Shown piece by piece: positions 44,201 to 53,028 of a stretch of DNA of 64,000 bases. The DNA lies in NCBI GenBank assembly GCA_965223045.1, contig CBDCVN010000013.1, positions 3,100,001 through 3,164,000 on the forward strand. Reading direction: 5' to 3'. The DNA comes from CBDCVN01 sp965223045. Lineage in GTDB: Bacteria; Deinococcota; Deinococci; Deinococcales; Trueperaceae. The notes beneath the pieces are model-generated. The model had not been told where the DNA came from and ran no database searches. It saw only the letters and a list, made by a program, of their open reading frames with translations. Numbering within the stretch: position 1 is the first letter of the stretch; each line of letters opens with the position of its first letter. The translations under genes were made by a program, and so were the position numbers.

Positions 44201-46030
44201 AAGGAGGATATCCCAAATGGCAATCTCTTAACCGAATTAAGAGAGTTATATGCTGTGCTACGCAAGCCAAAATTCATGTCGCAAGCTGCTAATCTAGCAA
44301 GAAACAATTTAAAAGACATTAAAGAGGACTTGGGAAAATTAGCTGCTGAATTGTCTTTAGAGCAAAAAAGGCTAGTAGAGCATAATGGCAAATTGTCTCA
44401 AAGTATTCCCAAGATAGAAAAAAGCCTTATAAATGCCCAGATTGTAGTGGAGAGGTTTCAAGAAGTTTTAAATGTCTACCATCAAGTTTATTTGCCTGTA
44501 GCTAATAGTGAGTCTTTAGCTACAGTTTTTGCCAATTTGCTAAGAAATAAATTTGAAAACCAAGACCCTAAAGAGGTTCAGGTTCGTTATCAACCAAGAG
44601 CAGTAGTAGAGCATGCTCTAAGGCAATTAATTGATGGTAAACGTGACAAATCAGCAGGTTTAATTCTTAAGGGTTATTTAGAAGGCTTTACTGGTTATAG
44701 AGGAGTAGGATACAAAGGTTTTGAAAGTTACCAAGGGTTAAAAGCTGCTATTTTGAATTATATTTTTGATCCTTGGCTAGAAGAAACTAGAGTAGATGTA
44801 CTCTCTTCTGAGATTTATAAGGACGAGGGAAACATTGATGGTGGTTTTCAAAATACCCTACATCAACTATTTAGCTATGGTGAACCTGTTGACGCTGAAA
44901 AAATCTCAGCGGGGCTAGGAGCTACTTTGCTTAAACTATTTGGCGATGCTGAGTATTTTACTGTCCAAAGGATACCTAACCAAAATCATCCGTATGTAAA
45001 GCAAATTAATGAAATTGACAAGCAGCTTAATGAAATAGTGGAGGGTGAATTTTGGAAAGAGTCTTTTGGTGCTAAGCTTTCTAGTGATCAAATTGCTGAT
45101 GGTGCAGAGTCAATTGCTACTTTGACTCGAGTAATTAACATATCCGATTTAGCAGGAGACAACATAAAGCTTTCCTTTGATTGGTTTGTTAAAGGAGAAA
45201 GAACCTCGAAAGCCCTTACACTAAAAGTGCGAAATTCGGTCACTGGTAGTCACATACACACTGAATATTTACGCTCTAAAGGAACAAATGAATGGCAAAA
45301 TTATGAAGAATTTTTGGGAAATGCTCGTGTTTTTAGAGGCTTTGATGAGGAAGAAGTGGAGCAATTGGAAATTTTCTTTGAAATAAAAGCTGGTTATACA
45401 GGTTATTTGGATAACCTAGTTTTATCTGGCACTACAAAAGTTACAAAATCTTTAGAACGCCTGAAGCTTCAGCAGAAAAGAGAAAACTTGCTAGCAAGTA
45501 GCAACGAACAAAGTTGGTATATACAGTACAATGCCGCACTGAATGATGAGGAACGTAAATGGGTTACACAACTCTTTGCTGATGTTGGTTTTCAAGAAGG
45601 AAGCAATCCTGTTAAGGATCTTGTGCCTAATGGAGTACTAAACATTTTAGACCCAGAACTTTTCTACTTAGATAATTTACCCTATCGAATAAGCGATGAC
45701 CGCACTGCTAAAGCAAAATATGCGTCTATTATTGCAGCAATAGAAAAAGCATCAGGTGAATTTGGATTGGCATACCAAGCAGAGTCAATGCTTATTAAAA
45801 TGGGTAAGACTGAAGATAAAAATAAAACAGATTATAGTGATTTCTGGCATTGGTTGAAGGCTCTTAACCCAGTAGAGGACTTGAATGAAGAGTTTTATAA
45901 AGCAAAAATGGATTTTGCTGCTGTTTTGGATGATTTTTCAATACAGTTTCAGCCACTTTTTGAAGCTATAAGTAGAAAACAAGGCAAAGTAGCTTTTGAA
46001 CTTAGTCACAATCACGATCTGGTTTTATAG
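41201..46030 (+). CDS. Giant coiled-coil protein of unknown family (1609 aa)
   Basis: Starts at the ATG 8 nt after AAAGGAGG; an upstream in-frame codon (41174) was rejected. No signal peptide. Residues about 90-125 contain a hydrophobic stretch (DIGLSVLTVVPSIGAALSIA). Most of residues 330-1120 is charged helix with heptad-like runs (EKLTTAQRAILSGKD, KQLNEIVEGE, long EEINELEKHKKEVDKTIEK). About residues 1310-1420 look beta-rich, like a jelly-roll or carbohydrate-binding-type domain (IKLSFDWFVKGERTSKALTL, GYTGYLDNLVLSG). The end is helical again. Not recognised. The size, the helical shaft plus beta domain and the isolated position in an accessory region could fit a toxin-like or structural protein; this is inference only. 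Confidence 0.75.
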   Translation: MASKTNSFFQPIDWGLAIEHFSFIWEDKATFQKDYLNIKVKPLKESEKVIVREDKENLNPIEYLKQLIAFATAAEHIYNWDFVDSDDGIKADESLETFVDIGLSVLTVVPSIGAALSIAQVGSLNPKIKVAEAIKQAMQFPSSTNKEIPQEVIKLVSRGLAKIAKKLINKEALIKTDTEEKRSIINLLNTIATGKELTWKTIFEEMILTAPENILGPNIAKTRQELLGELAKIPTASIDNIPSNFKDISASVVRNNSLLEPLKKVISKLFNGALLDPQKVTELLHLGATGKSQVSVLYRVFDEVVSKASQGLIKTRLGLESIVSTFAEHASYQGVLQKMQVSLDELEIISSALKSEIAILDQMEDFAADLLTYYEVSDNKEEFIRERNLLHKQKLSLKEKIEAINNFWTSDTTFTKRKRKREDLKAELAAVEKKSQAVRDELQIHSNIASQLDTFEATVKTYLQEIASQASYHWLANSVKEVLGKGTVREALSELSTLRSRLGVTLELTKKQCQSVREQRGNYLAAQLLNKAVDTALKQIPVNEKAPRKVDNIEFDTQLGQAFADYFKGVQLFSDANNGEIDNAAEKYRQVQEKLVMQIEEGSLEKAEKLTTAQRAILSGKDVRGIAQKVASKHITNQKLHREKLIYQRGYQKLLRAKAKADDVLLKIRQVLGNSEALKNLGLQKYQYQIAALEKSIDYGIKLIAAAKASLHNQQDQHFLGRIKRIFPLARDSWGNTNSFILQQLQEEINELEKHKKEVDKTIEKAAPYSEQRLANMQRAADEAWSKARDKSNPRKRKMNYRAYEERLELANRAKHFKQTELGEIPLRLEKLKGLKDSLSNISLANLIEQLENSVDNWLLGYSQVKQEYVSILESNAEKELLGVKNRQILTNEALNTCKQRLEPIMNLGNSKLFDKDEFNVLDTVYKGFFLEEEIISLESAVTNDQERLHFLRNYDARVTGYPVEQRSLSKDIAKTEAKLSKTLDELSNFREERILEPVLKEDIPNGNLLTELRELYAVLRKPKFMSQAANLARNNLKDIKEDLGKLAAELSLEQKRLVEHNGKLSQSIPKIEKSLINAQIVVERFQEVLNVYHQVYLPVANSESLATVFANLLRNKFENQDPKEVQVRYQPRAVVEHALRQLIDGKRDKSAGLILKGYLEGFTGYRGVGYKGFESYQGLKAAILNYIFDPWLEETRVDVLSSEIYKDEGNIDGGFQNTLHQLFSYGEPVDAEKISAGLGATLLKLFGDAEYFTVQRIPNQNHPYVKQINEIDKQLNEIVEGEFWKESFGAKLSSDQIADGAESIATLTRVINISDLAGDNIKLSFDWFVKGERTSKALTLKVRNSVTGSHIHTEYLRSKGTNEWQNYEEFLGNARVFRGFDEEEVEQLEIFFEIKAGYTGYLDNLVLSGTTKVTKSLERLKLQQKRENLLASSNEQSWYIQYNAALNDEERKWVTQLFADVGFQEGSNPVKDLVPNGVLNILDPELFYLDNLPYRISDDRTAKAKYASIIAAIEKASGEFGLAYQAESMLIKMGKTEDKNKTDYSDFWHWLKALNPVEDLNEEFYKAKMDFAAVLDDFSIQFQPLFEAISRKQGKVAFELSHNHDLVL

Positions 46031-46283
46031 GAGTAAGGGATTATACGTAAGCCCTAAATTATAGCTCTTTGGTTTATCTATATAGCATTGTGAGAATCAT
46101 ATAATCATTAATCCGCAATTGTGATAGAGCATTCTCAATAAGGTGCCTATAGCTAATAAAATTCGTGGTAACAATAAGCTTGGCCTATATGTAAACTTAA
46201 TAGGTTATCTACATTCTATTTATCAACTTATCAGTTTTGCTCCATTTTGCAGAGTACTGGTAATATGTTTAGTTAGGAAAGTA

Positions 46284-46520
46284 ATGAAAGAATTTATTTT
46301 AGAAGGCCACCCTAATATTGCGTTACATCACTTGCTAAAGCTTGAAGGTTGGTGTGAAAGTGGAGCAGTTGCCAAACACACAATTGCCGCAGGTCAGGTG
46401 TTAGTCGATGGGCAGGCTGAGTTACGCAAACGCTGCAAAATAATAGCTGGTCAAGTAGTTGAATTTAAGGGTCGGTCAATCAAGGTTGTGTCCACAGTTG
46501 TCAGAGATGTAACCAACTGA
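46284..46520 (+). CDS. S4-domain RNA-binding protein (YbcJ-like)
   Basis: 78 residues from the ATG at 46284 (AGGA lies 8 nt upstream); a longer frame from 46143 has no family match before this Met. The S4-like fold shows as LEGWCESGAVAKHTIAAGQV, then VLVDGQAELRKRCKIIAGQV and VEFKGRSIKV. Small stand-alone S4 proteins of the YbcJ group bind RNA, perhaps on the ribosome. Not in an obvious operon: the giant gene ends 250 bp upstream and a broken SEC-C gene follows. Confidence 0.8.
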   Translation: MKEFILEGHPNIALHHLLKLEGWCESGAVAKHTIAAGQVLVDGQAELRKRCKIIAGQVVEFKGRSIKVVSTVVRDVTN

Positions 46521-46617
46521 ACAAAGCTAAATTCCAATTGATTGGAACTGTTTTCAGGCGTGCTATCTTGGTAAGTAAGATAGCGGTAAAGCATCATAAA
46601 AGACAATAGAGTTTTGT

Positions 46618-46814
46618 ATGACAAAGATTGGGAGAAATGAGCCCTGCCCATGTGGAAGTGGAAAAAAGTACAAAATGTGTATGCGCATGCTATTAACAAT
46701 TATTTTATTAAAACTGATCATAAATGAGCTAAGGAGATATATGAGCTTGCATTGGATAAAGAAATAGAAGATAGACCTATACTTCTAGACAGAATAGCAG
46801 ATCTCCATGTTTAA
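46618..46814 (+). pseudogene. Frameshifted SEC-C motif protein
   Basis: The frame from ATG 46618 encodes TKIGRNEPCPCGSGKKYKMC, a textbook SEC-C zinc motif, but runs only 49 codons. After an apparent two-base insertion (ATAT near 46738), the next frame continues with a protein-like tail (YELALDKEIEDRPILLDRIA) to a TAA at 46812. So this is a small gene broken by a frameshift, or the relic of a longer SEC-C protein. Its end overlaps the Kef-type gene start by 8 bp. Confidence 0.65.
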
Positions 46815-48918
46815 AAAATTTCCAAGGAATAAGTTAATAATAAGTTCCCTCAAAATCTGTAGGGTATTTATTGTTTGCCTTTGCAGTCTAAACTTTGTTT
46901 GGGCAGCAGGGGAAACACCTCACTTTTTTACCGAACTGGCTGCTCTTATTATTGCTAGCGCTGTTATTGCCTATTTAAGCTTGCTAGTTGGGTTAATACC
47001 GATTGTTGGCTTTTTGATAGCAGGTGTTATTATTGGTCCTAACGCTTTAGGATTAGTACAAGATAAAGAGCTTATTGATGCTGCTGCAGAAATTGGGGTG
47101 GTTATATTACTTTTTACCATTGGCATTGAATTTAGCTTAGAAACACTAGCGAGAATAAGCCGCCTTATATTTGTTGGAGGGGGCTTGCAAGTTGGCGGTA
47201 CTACTCTTGTGGTTACTTTACTACTACTACCTTTTGGGGTTTCTTGGCAAGCCGCTGTATTCACAGGTTGCCTAGTGGCGCTATCCTCTACCACTATCGT
47301 TATGAAATTACTTGCTGATAGGGCAGAGACAAACACGGCATCGGGGCAAGCATCATTAGGAATACTTATTTTTCAAGACCTTGCAGTAGTTGCCATGGTG
47401 TTAGTAATTCCTTTACTAGGCGAGGGTAGTGGCTCGACGCTAGGTTTGTTTTGGGCACTACTCAAGGCTGGGGGAATCATTGCTGCGGTGCTAATTCTAG
47501 CTAGAAAAGGTATGCCTAGGGTGCTCGAGGCAGTAGCTAGAACCTGCTCGCCAGAAATATTTTTACTTACTATTATTGCTATTTGCTTTGGTACCGCTTA
47601 CTTAACTAGTCTGGTAGGAGTTAGCCTTTCACTAGGGGCATTTTTAGCAGGCCTGTTAGTTAGTGAAAGTCGCTTTGGTCAACAAGCCTTAAGCGAAATC
47701 CTGCCTTTGCAGATCCTTTTTAGTGCGGCCTTTTTCGTCTCAGTAGGGCTTTTACTTGATCTTAAATTTTTAATGACTAACCTACCCCTAGTACTAGCTG
47801 TGATTTTGGCTGTGGTACTCATAAAAGTTATTATTACTGCATTAAGTGTTAAAGCTTTAAATTATCCCTTAGGAGTTGCAGCAGCAGCTAGTTTGCTACT
47901 TTCCCAAATAGGAGAATTTTCTTTTGTTCTAGAGCGTTCTGGGCAGAGTGTTGGTTTGAGCCCTGTTGGACTAGGTGAACAAGGCTCACAGACTTTTGTT
48001 GCCTGTACCGTTATCCTTATGGGGATAACCCCTTTTCTTGCTGATTTGGGGCGTAGGCTCGAGCTAAAACTAAATAAAAAAATGCTGCCTAAATCCCCAG
48101 CAAAAGATGAAATTCCACAGGTGCTCGAGGAAAACTTTGCAACCCTTAACGATCACATTATTATTGCTGGTTATGGCTTAGGGGCACAAAAACTAGCTAC
48201 TATACTAGACGAAGCAGATCTTCCTTATGTAATTGCCACGCTTAGTCCTACTGGTGCTTCAGAGGCTGAGTCTAAGGATAGAAAAGTTGTTAGAGGAGAT
48301 TATAGTAAAAACCATATTTTAGAACTTATGGGGATAAAGAGAGCTAGGATGTTAGTTATTCCCGATGATCAACCAGCTATGGCTCATCGTGTTACTAGCG
48401 TAGCTAGAGCCACAAGTCTAGGCTTGACTATTATTACTTGTACTCCTTACCAAGCTGCAGCTCATGAACTTAAAGAAGCAGGGGCATCTGTGGTGGTTTC
48501 TGCCGAGCATGCTGCGCTTAAGCTGGTTACTGTAGATGTGTTAAGCCATTTTGAGGTTGAACCTAATAGCATTGATAAATATCTCGAGGAGCTATCAGAA
48601 GCTCCGGCTGGTGTTGCAGGAAAAAATATGCTTTATTTATCAAAGGACCAAATTAGCTCAAAGAATTGTCAGCACACTAACATGGTGACAGCGGTCAAGG
48701 CCCCTAAAGACTTAGTTTGTCCTGAATGTATAGAATCAAATGATAATTGGGTACATCTGCGTATATGTATGACTTGTGGTCATGTTGGCTGTTGTGACTC
48801 ATCAAAGAATAAACATGCACGCAAGCATTATCAAACAACAGGGCATTCTATTATTAAGTCTTTAGAAAAGGGCGAGAGCTGGGCTTGGTGCTTTGTTGAG
48901 AAGGCTGAGCTTAGTTAA
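46807..48918 (+). CDS. Kef-type cation/proton antiporter with TrkA-N and C-terminal UBP zinc finger
   Basis: 703 residues in three parts. Residues about 35-415 form a CPA2 (KefB/C-like) antiporter with about twelve helices (GFLIAGVIIGPNALGL, GVVILLFTIGIEFSLETL, ALSSTTIVMKLLADR). Residues about 447-565 form a TrkA-N nucleotide-binding domain (HIIIAGYGLGAQKLATIL). Residues about 622-700 form a UBP-type zinc finger: CQHT, CPEC, LRICMTCGHVGCCDSS, HARKHYQTTGHSI and WAWCFVE. In eukaryotes this finger binds the ubiquitin C-terminus; in bacteria its role is unknown. Likely potassium/proton exchange gated by nucleotide and by the finger. No good ribosome site before the ATG. Confidence 0.85.
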   Translation: MFKKFPRNKLIISSLKICRVFIVCLCSLNFVWAAGETPHFFTELAALIIASAVIAYLSLLVGLIPIVGFLIAGVIIGPNALGLVQDKELIDAAAEIGVVILLFTIGIEFSLETLARISRLIFVGGGLQVGGTTLVVTLLLLPFGVSWQAAVFTGCLVALSSTTIVMKLLADRAETNTASGQASLGILIFQDLAVVAMVLVIPLLGEGSGSTLGLFWALLKAGGIIAAVLILARKGMPRVLEAVARTCSPEIFLLTIIAICFGTAYLTSLVGVSLSLGAFLAGLLVSESRFGQQALSEILPLQILFSAAFFVSVGLLLDLKFLMTNLPLVLAVILAVVLIKVIITALSVKALNYPLGVAAAASLLLSQIGEFSFVLERSGQSVGLSPVGLGEQGSQTFVACTVILMGITPFLADLGRRLELKLNKKMLPKSPAKDEIPQVLEENFATLNDHIIIAGYGLGAQKLATILDEADLPYVIATLSPTGASEAESKDRKVVRGDYSKNHILELMGIKRARMLVIPDDQPAMAHRVTSVARATSLGLTIITCTPYQAAAHELKEAGASVVVSAEHAALKLVTVDVLSHFEVEPNSIDKYLEELSEAPAGVAGKNMLYLSKDQISSKNCQHTNMVTAVKAPKDLVCPECIESNDNWVHLRICMTCGHVGCCDSSKNKHARKHYQTTGHSIIKSLEKGESWAWCFVEKAELS

Positions 48919-49038
48919 GATATTATTTACAGAACCATATGGGCTCATTAGAAAAGGCTAATATACTCCTATGAGTAACACATCAATTCCTAACCAGAAT
49001 GCTAAGTTATGGCGAATAATTAAGGAAAGCTACAGAAT

Positions 49039-49575
49039 GCTAAAGAAGTTGCCACGCTAGGTGGTGGTTGTTTTTGGTGTCTAGAAACCGTTTACGATAT
49101 TATGCAAGGCATTGAAAAGGTTGAATCTGGATATACTGGTGGTGCAGAGGAAAGTCCAAGCTACGAGCAAATTTGCTCAGGTAACACAGGACATGCCGAA
49201 GTCGTACAAGTAACCTATGACCCCAATGTGATTAGTTATAATGACATCCTAGGAGTATTTTTTAGCATTCATGATCCTACTACTTTAAATCGCCAAGACA
49301 ACGATGTAGGTACTCAATATCGCTCTGCAGTTTTTTATCACGATGAAATGCAGAAACAGGTAGCAGAAGACATGATTACAGAGCTTAATAAACAAGATAT
49401 TTGGAATCAACCAATTGTTACAGAAGTAGTACCCCTAAGCAAGTTTCATCCAGCAAAAGCTTACCACCAAAGCTATTTTAAGCAAAATGCCAATCAACCT
49501 TATTGCCAATTTGTAGTTGCTCCCAAGGTTGCTAAGTTTCGTCAGCAGTTTGCTAGTAAGTTGAAAAAAATTTAA
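49039..49575 (+). CDS. msrA: Peptide methionine sulfoxide reductase MsrA, start codon disrupted
   Basis: Reduces methionine-S-sulfoxide in proteins. The complete family is readable: KEVATLGGGCFWCLETVYDI with the catalytic Cys, VESGYTGGAEESPSYEQICS, GHAEVVQVTYDP, FFSIHDPTTLNRQDNDVGTQ with YRSAVFYHDE, and FHPAKAYHQSYF. The frame is open from 49024, but it has no ATG, GTG or TTG before the catalytic Cys. A ribosome site AAGGAAAG leads to an ATG at 49037 that is out of frame by one base; a missing G (ATG-GCT expected) would restore MAKEVATLGGG. Starting at the internal ATG 49102 would remove the active site. Start mutation, assembly error or frameshifting are all possible. Confidence 0.85.
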   Translation, partial: AKEVATLGGGCFWCLETVYDIMQGIEKVESGYTGGAEESPSYEQICSGNTGHAEVVQVTYDPNVISYNDILGVFFSIHDPTTLNRQDNDVGTQYRSAVFYHDEMQKQVAEDMITELNKQDIWNQPIVTEVVPLSKFHPAKAYHQSYFKQNANQPYCQFVVAPKVAKFRQQFASKLKKI

Positions 49576-49724
49576 CTCTAACTTTTGTACTTCCCCTGAA
49601 TCCCCTTGTTAAGATTGTCGGCGAAAATGGAAACAGTCGTGACCATTATTTTCCCATGAATAAGCTGAGGGGTTTCTTTTAAGTAGGCTAAATTGTAGGT
49701 TTTTATCTGCTATAGTATTACACA

Positions 49725-52700
49725 ATGGCTGCCTTGCTACAACTGCTAGGATTACCACGCTTTTATACAGGAAAAGAATGGTTAGATATACCTCTAAAAC
49801 AACCTTTACTATTTTGTGCTTATCTTGCTTGCTACGAGGACTGGGTTAGCCGTGATGAAATTATCAACCTCTTTTGGCCTGAAGAAGCAGAGTCTAAGGG
49901 AAGGCATAATCTAAGCCAGCTGCTTTACTACTGTAAAAAACAAGTATGGGCTGAGGGGTTAGAAACGGAACGAATGCGCGTGCGCTGGTTGGTAAACAGT
50001 GACATACAACAATTGCGCGAGGCTTTGGCTAGTGGAAATTGGACTAGGGCTATAGAACTTTACAGTGGCCAATTGCTTGAAAAAGTGCCTACAGGAGACA
50101 TGTATAACTATGAAGAGTGGTTGAGTAGTGAGCGTGAAACCCTTTACCAGGCTTGGCGAGATGCTATCCTTAAAGAGATTGGTAACTTAGAAGCAAGCAA
50201 GCAATACCAAGAGGCCACTCATCTTTTAAATCAAGTACTGCACAGAGATTTTCTTGATGAAAGTGTCTTACAAGCTTATATGAAAAATATGGCTTTGGCT
50301 GGTCAGCGACAACAAGCTCTTAAGGCTTTTGAGGTATTTGAGGAACAACTTTTGCAAGAGCTTGACATGCAACCGCTCGAGCAAACCAAGCAACTAGCCC
50401 AAACCATAAGAAATAGTGATCTAGAAGAGCCTAGCACAAATCTAGTTGAATTAACAGATAAACCAAGCAAACCAGTAAACTCTTTACCCAAAAACGACTA
50501 TCAAAGTGTAAATAATCTACCCCAACAACTTACTCCATTTATAGGCCGAGATTTAGAGCTTGCTGAGCTTAGCGATTTACTTGCAAATCCTGAAGTAAGA
50601 CTTTTAACCTTACTTGGTCCGGGGGGCATTGGTAAAACAAGTCTAGCAATTAAATTATCTTTGCTATCAGTAAAAAACTTTGCTGATGATGCTTGTTTTG
50701 TAGGTTTAGACACACTTAATTCAATTGAGTTAATAGCTTCTACTATAGCTGACTCTTTAGGGCTTGTGCTATCAGCTAAAACTACAGCTAAAGCTCAATT
50801 ACTGGAATTTTTGAGTGAAAAAGAAATATTACTTATTCTAGATAATTTCGAGCATCTTATTGAAGGTGCAAATATAGTCTTGGAAATATTTGAGGCAGCA
50901 CCACAATGTAGAATTTTAGTTACTTCTCGAGCACCCCTAGGTTTTCGTAGTGAGCACCTTTATGAGCTATCGGGGCTTAATTATCCCCAAAACATTGACA
51001 ACTTAATTGAAGATTATGATGCTATAAAACTTTTTATCCGTTCAGCGAGGCGCGTTAAGCCTAGCTTTACCCTGACAACAGATACCAAAGCGTCGGTCGC
51101 AAAAATTTGCAAATTGCTGCAGGGCCTCCCATTAGGAATAGAACTAGCTGCTGGTTGGTTAAGGCTATTATCACCCGAGGAAATAGCTACAGAGATTACT
51201 AGCAACATTGATTTGCTCGAGGCTAATCACAAAGACTTACCTAAGCGGCATCAAAGCTTAAGAGCAGTTTTTGAACATTCTTGGGAAATGCTTACTAACA
51301 AGGAGAAAATAGCGTTGAAGCAACTGGCTGTTTTTCGAGGGGGTTTTAATAAAGATACAGCTAAAGCTGTGACGAACGCTAGCATACCATCACTTTTGAC
51401 ACTTGCCAACAAATCTTTGCTCAGACGAACACCTTCTGGACGTTTTATAACTTTAATGGGAGTACAACAATTTGCGGAAGAGAAATTAATAGAGGATGCT
51501 AGTCAGCAAACGGTTTTCCAAAAGCACTGTGAATATTTCTTAGCCCTAGCTGAAAAAGCTGAAGTGGAATTGACAGGAAAAAATCAAGAAACATGGCTCA
51601 AGCAACTTGCTATTGAACAAGATAACTTACGCTCGGCACTTTCTTGGTCAATTACTAACCAAGAAGCAGAGATGGGTTTAAGGCTTGGGGGAGCTTTGTG
51701 GCGCTTTTGGTACATGCGCGGACACTTTGCCGAAGGGGAAAAGTTCTTGATGCAGCTTTTAGACTTATCTGAAAAGACCTCTATTGAAATAAGAGCAAAA
51801 GTACTTAGAGGAGCAGGGGTTTTGAGTGAATATCAAAATGACTTGATAAAAGCACACAGTTTTTACAGTGAAAGCCTCGAGCTAAGCCGCAAAGCAAAAA
51901 ATAAAAAAGCTGTTGCTCGAGCCCTAAATAACCTTGCTAATGTAGCTTATAGACAAAGGAACTACCCAGAAGCACGGACTCTTTATGAAGAATGCTTGAG
52001 TACTTTTAGAGAATTAGCAGAACCTTGGCAAATAGCAGTTACATTAAGTAATTTAGGCTTGCTTAGCTACAAGCAAAGTGATTATAAATCTTCTGAAGAG
52101 TTTTTAGAAGAATCATTAAAGTTATCTAGGCAAGTAGGTAATAAGTGGATGGTTGCTTCAAGCTTAAATAATCTGGGAAATGTTGCTCAGGCACAGGGTA
52201 ATTACTCCAAGGCTCTAACACTTTATAATGACAGTTTAACTATAGCTGAAGAGTTAGAAGATCAGATGGGTATTGCTACCTTGTTAACAGATTTAGGAAC
52301 TGTTGCCCATAACCAAAAAGAGTTTGAGAAGGCACAAGAACTATTTAATAAGAGTCTTAAATTACGGCGTGAGATAGCCGATAATTCGGGTATTGCTAGT
52401 ACTTTACTAGAACTGGGTCGTCTAGCACAAGATAGGCAGAATTATATAGAAGCACACAATTTTTACAGTGAGAGTTTGGCTATTTTAGAAAATTTGGGCG
52501 ATAAGCATATACTAACTCAAGTTTTGGAAGGTTACTCGACATTAATGACCTTGCGAGGCCAAGCAGTTTTGGCCTTGCGCTTAGCTGGAGCTGCTGATAC
52601 TGCTCGTAAAGAAATGGGGGCTCCTCTCTGTGCCATAGAGAAAATTTATTTGGAGACCTATTTGGAGAGGGCTCGAGCAAACCTAGGGGTCAAAGCAAAG

Positions 52701-52796
52701 GCTGAATTTATCAAGGGACAATCTATGAGTTTGGAGGAAGCTTTGAGTTTGAATGGCTTAATTGTAAAGGGCAACCTCAACAGTAATCATGAGTGA
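49725..52796 (+). CDS. SARP/BTAD-NB-ARC-TPR transcriptional regulator
   Basis: 1023 residues, a STAND-type activator similar in layout to AfsR. An N-terminal winged-helix and bacterial transcriptional activation domain (about 1-230; VSRDEIINLFWPEEAESKGR), an NB-ARC ATPase with P-loop LLGPGGIGKTSLA (298-306) and LLILDNFEHL as Walker B, then from about residue 650 to 940 a series of TPR repeats of 40 residues (ALNNLANVAYRQRNYPEART, NNLGNVAQAQGNYSKALTLY). Ligand binding by the TPR array would trigger nucleotide exchange and DNA binding; the targets are unknown. TATAGT lies 8 nt before the ATG and no ribosome site is seen, so it may be leaderless. Confidence 0.85.
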   Translation: MAALLQLLGLPRFYTGKEWLDIPLKQPLLFCAYLACYEDWVSRDEIINLFWPEEAESKGRHNLSQLLYYCKKQVWAEGLETERMRVRWLVNSDIQQLREALASGNWTRAIELYSGQLLEKVPTGDMYNYEEWLSSERETLYQAWRDAILKEIGNLEASKQYQEATHLLNQVLHRDFLDESVLQAYMKNMALAGQRQQALKAFEVFEEQLLQELDMQPLEQTKQLAQTIRNSDLEEPSTNLVELTDKPSKPVNSLPKNDYQSVNNLPQQLTPFIGRDLELAELSDLLANPEVRLLTLLGPGGIGKTSLAIKLSLLSVKNFADDACFVGLDTLNSIELIASTIADSLGLVLSAKTTAKAQLLEFLSEKEILLILDNFEHLIEGANIVLEIFEAAPQCRILVTSRAPLGFRSEHLYELSGLNYPQNIDNLIEDYDAIKLFIRSARRVKPSFTLTTDTKASVAKICKLLQGLPLGIELAAGWLRLLSPEEIATEITSNIDLLEANHKDLPKRHQSLRAVFEHSWEMLTNKEKIALKQLAVFRGGFNKDTAKAVTNASIPSLLTLANKSLLRRTPSGRFITLMGVQQFAEEKLIEDASQQTVFQKHCEYFLALAEKAEVELTGKNQETWLKQLAIEQDNLRSALSWSITNQEAEMGLRLGGALWRFWYMRGHFAEGEKFLMQLLDLSEKTSIEIRAKVLRGAGVLSEYQNDLIKAHSFYSESLELSRKAKNKKAVARALNNLANVAYRQRNYPEARTLYEECLSTFRELAEPWQIAVTLSNLGLLSYKQSDYKSSEEFLEESLKLSRQVGNKWMVASSLNNLGNVAQAQGNYSKALTLYNDSLTIAEELEDQMGIATLLTDLGTVAHNQKEFEKAQELFNKSLKLRREIADNSGIASTLLELGRLAQDRQNYIEAHNFYSESLAILENLGDKHILTQVLEGYSTLMTLRGQAVLALRLAGAADTARKEMGAPLCAIEKIYLETYLERARANLGVKAKAEFIKGQSMSLEEALSLNGLIVKGNLNSNHE

Positions 52797-52821
52797 CTCT
52801 AGCATGAGACACGATTTTGAA

Positions 52822-52839
52822 GGAATCATTGCTGATTCC
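52822..52839. terminator. Hairpin after the STAND regulator, possible terminator
   Basis: GGAATCA, a TTGC loop and TGATTCC form a 7-bp perfect stem 25 bp after the regulator stop. The following CTCTATCTT is pyrimidine-rich but not a clean T-tract, so termination is only suggested. The rest of the spacer to 53028 shows nothing else. Confidence 0.35.
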
Positions 52840-53028
52840 CTCTATCTTCTAAGACTCATTACACACCTAGAATTAGTCCACACTGTGCAGCTCATTGTAG
52901 TGTATAGTTTAAGTTTGACACAGTTTTGCTTGTTGTTCAACTGTATAAAGTACGTATAGTTGGTATAAACTCTATGGTGATTTCCATGCTTTAAATTCAA
53001 ATAGTATTGATTACCTAAGCAAATCTAA

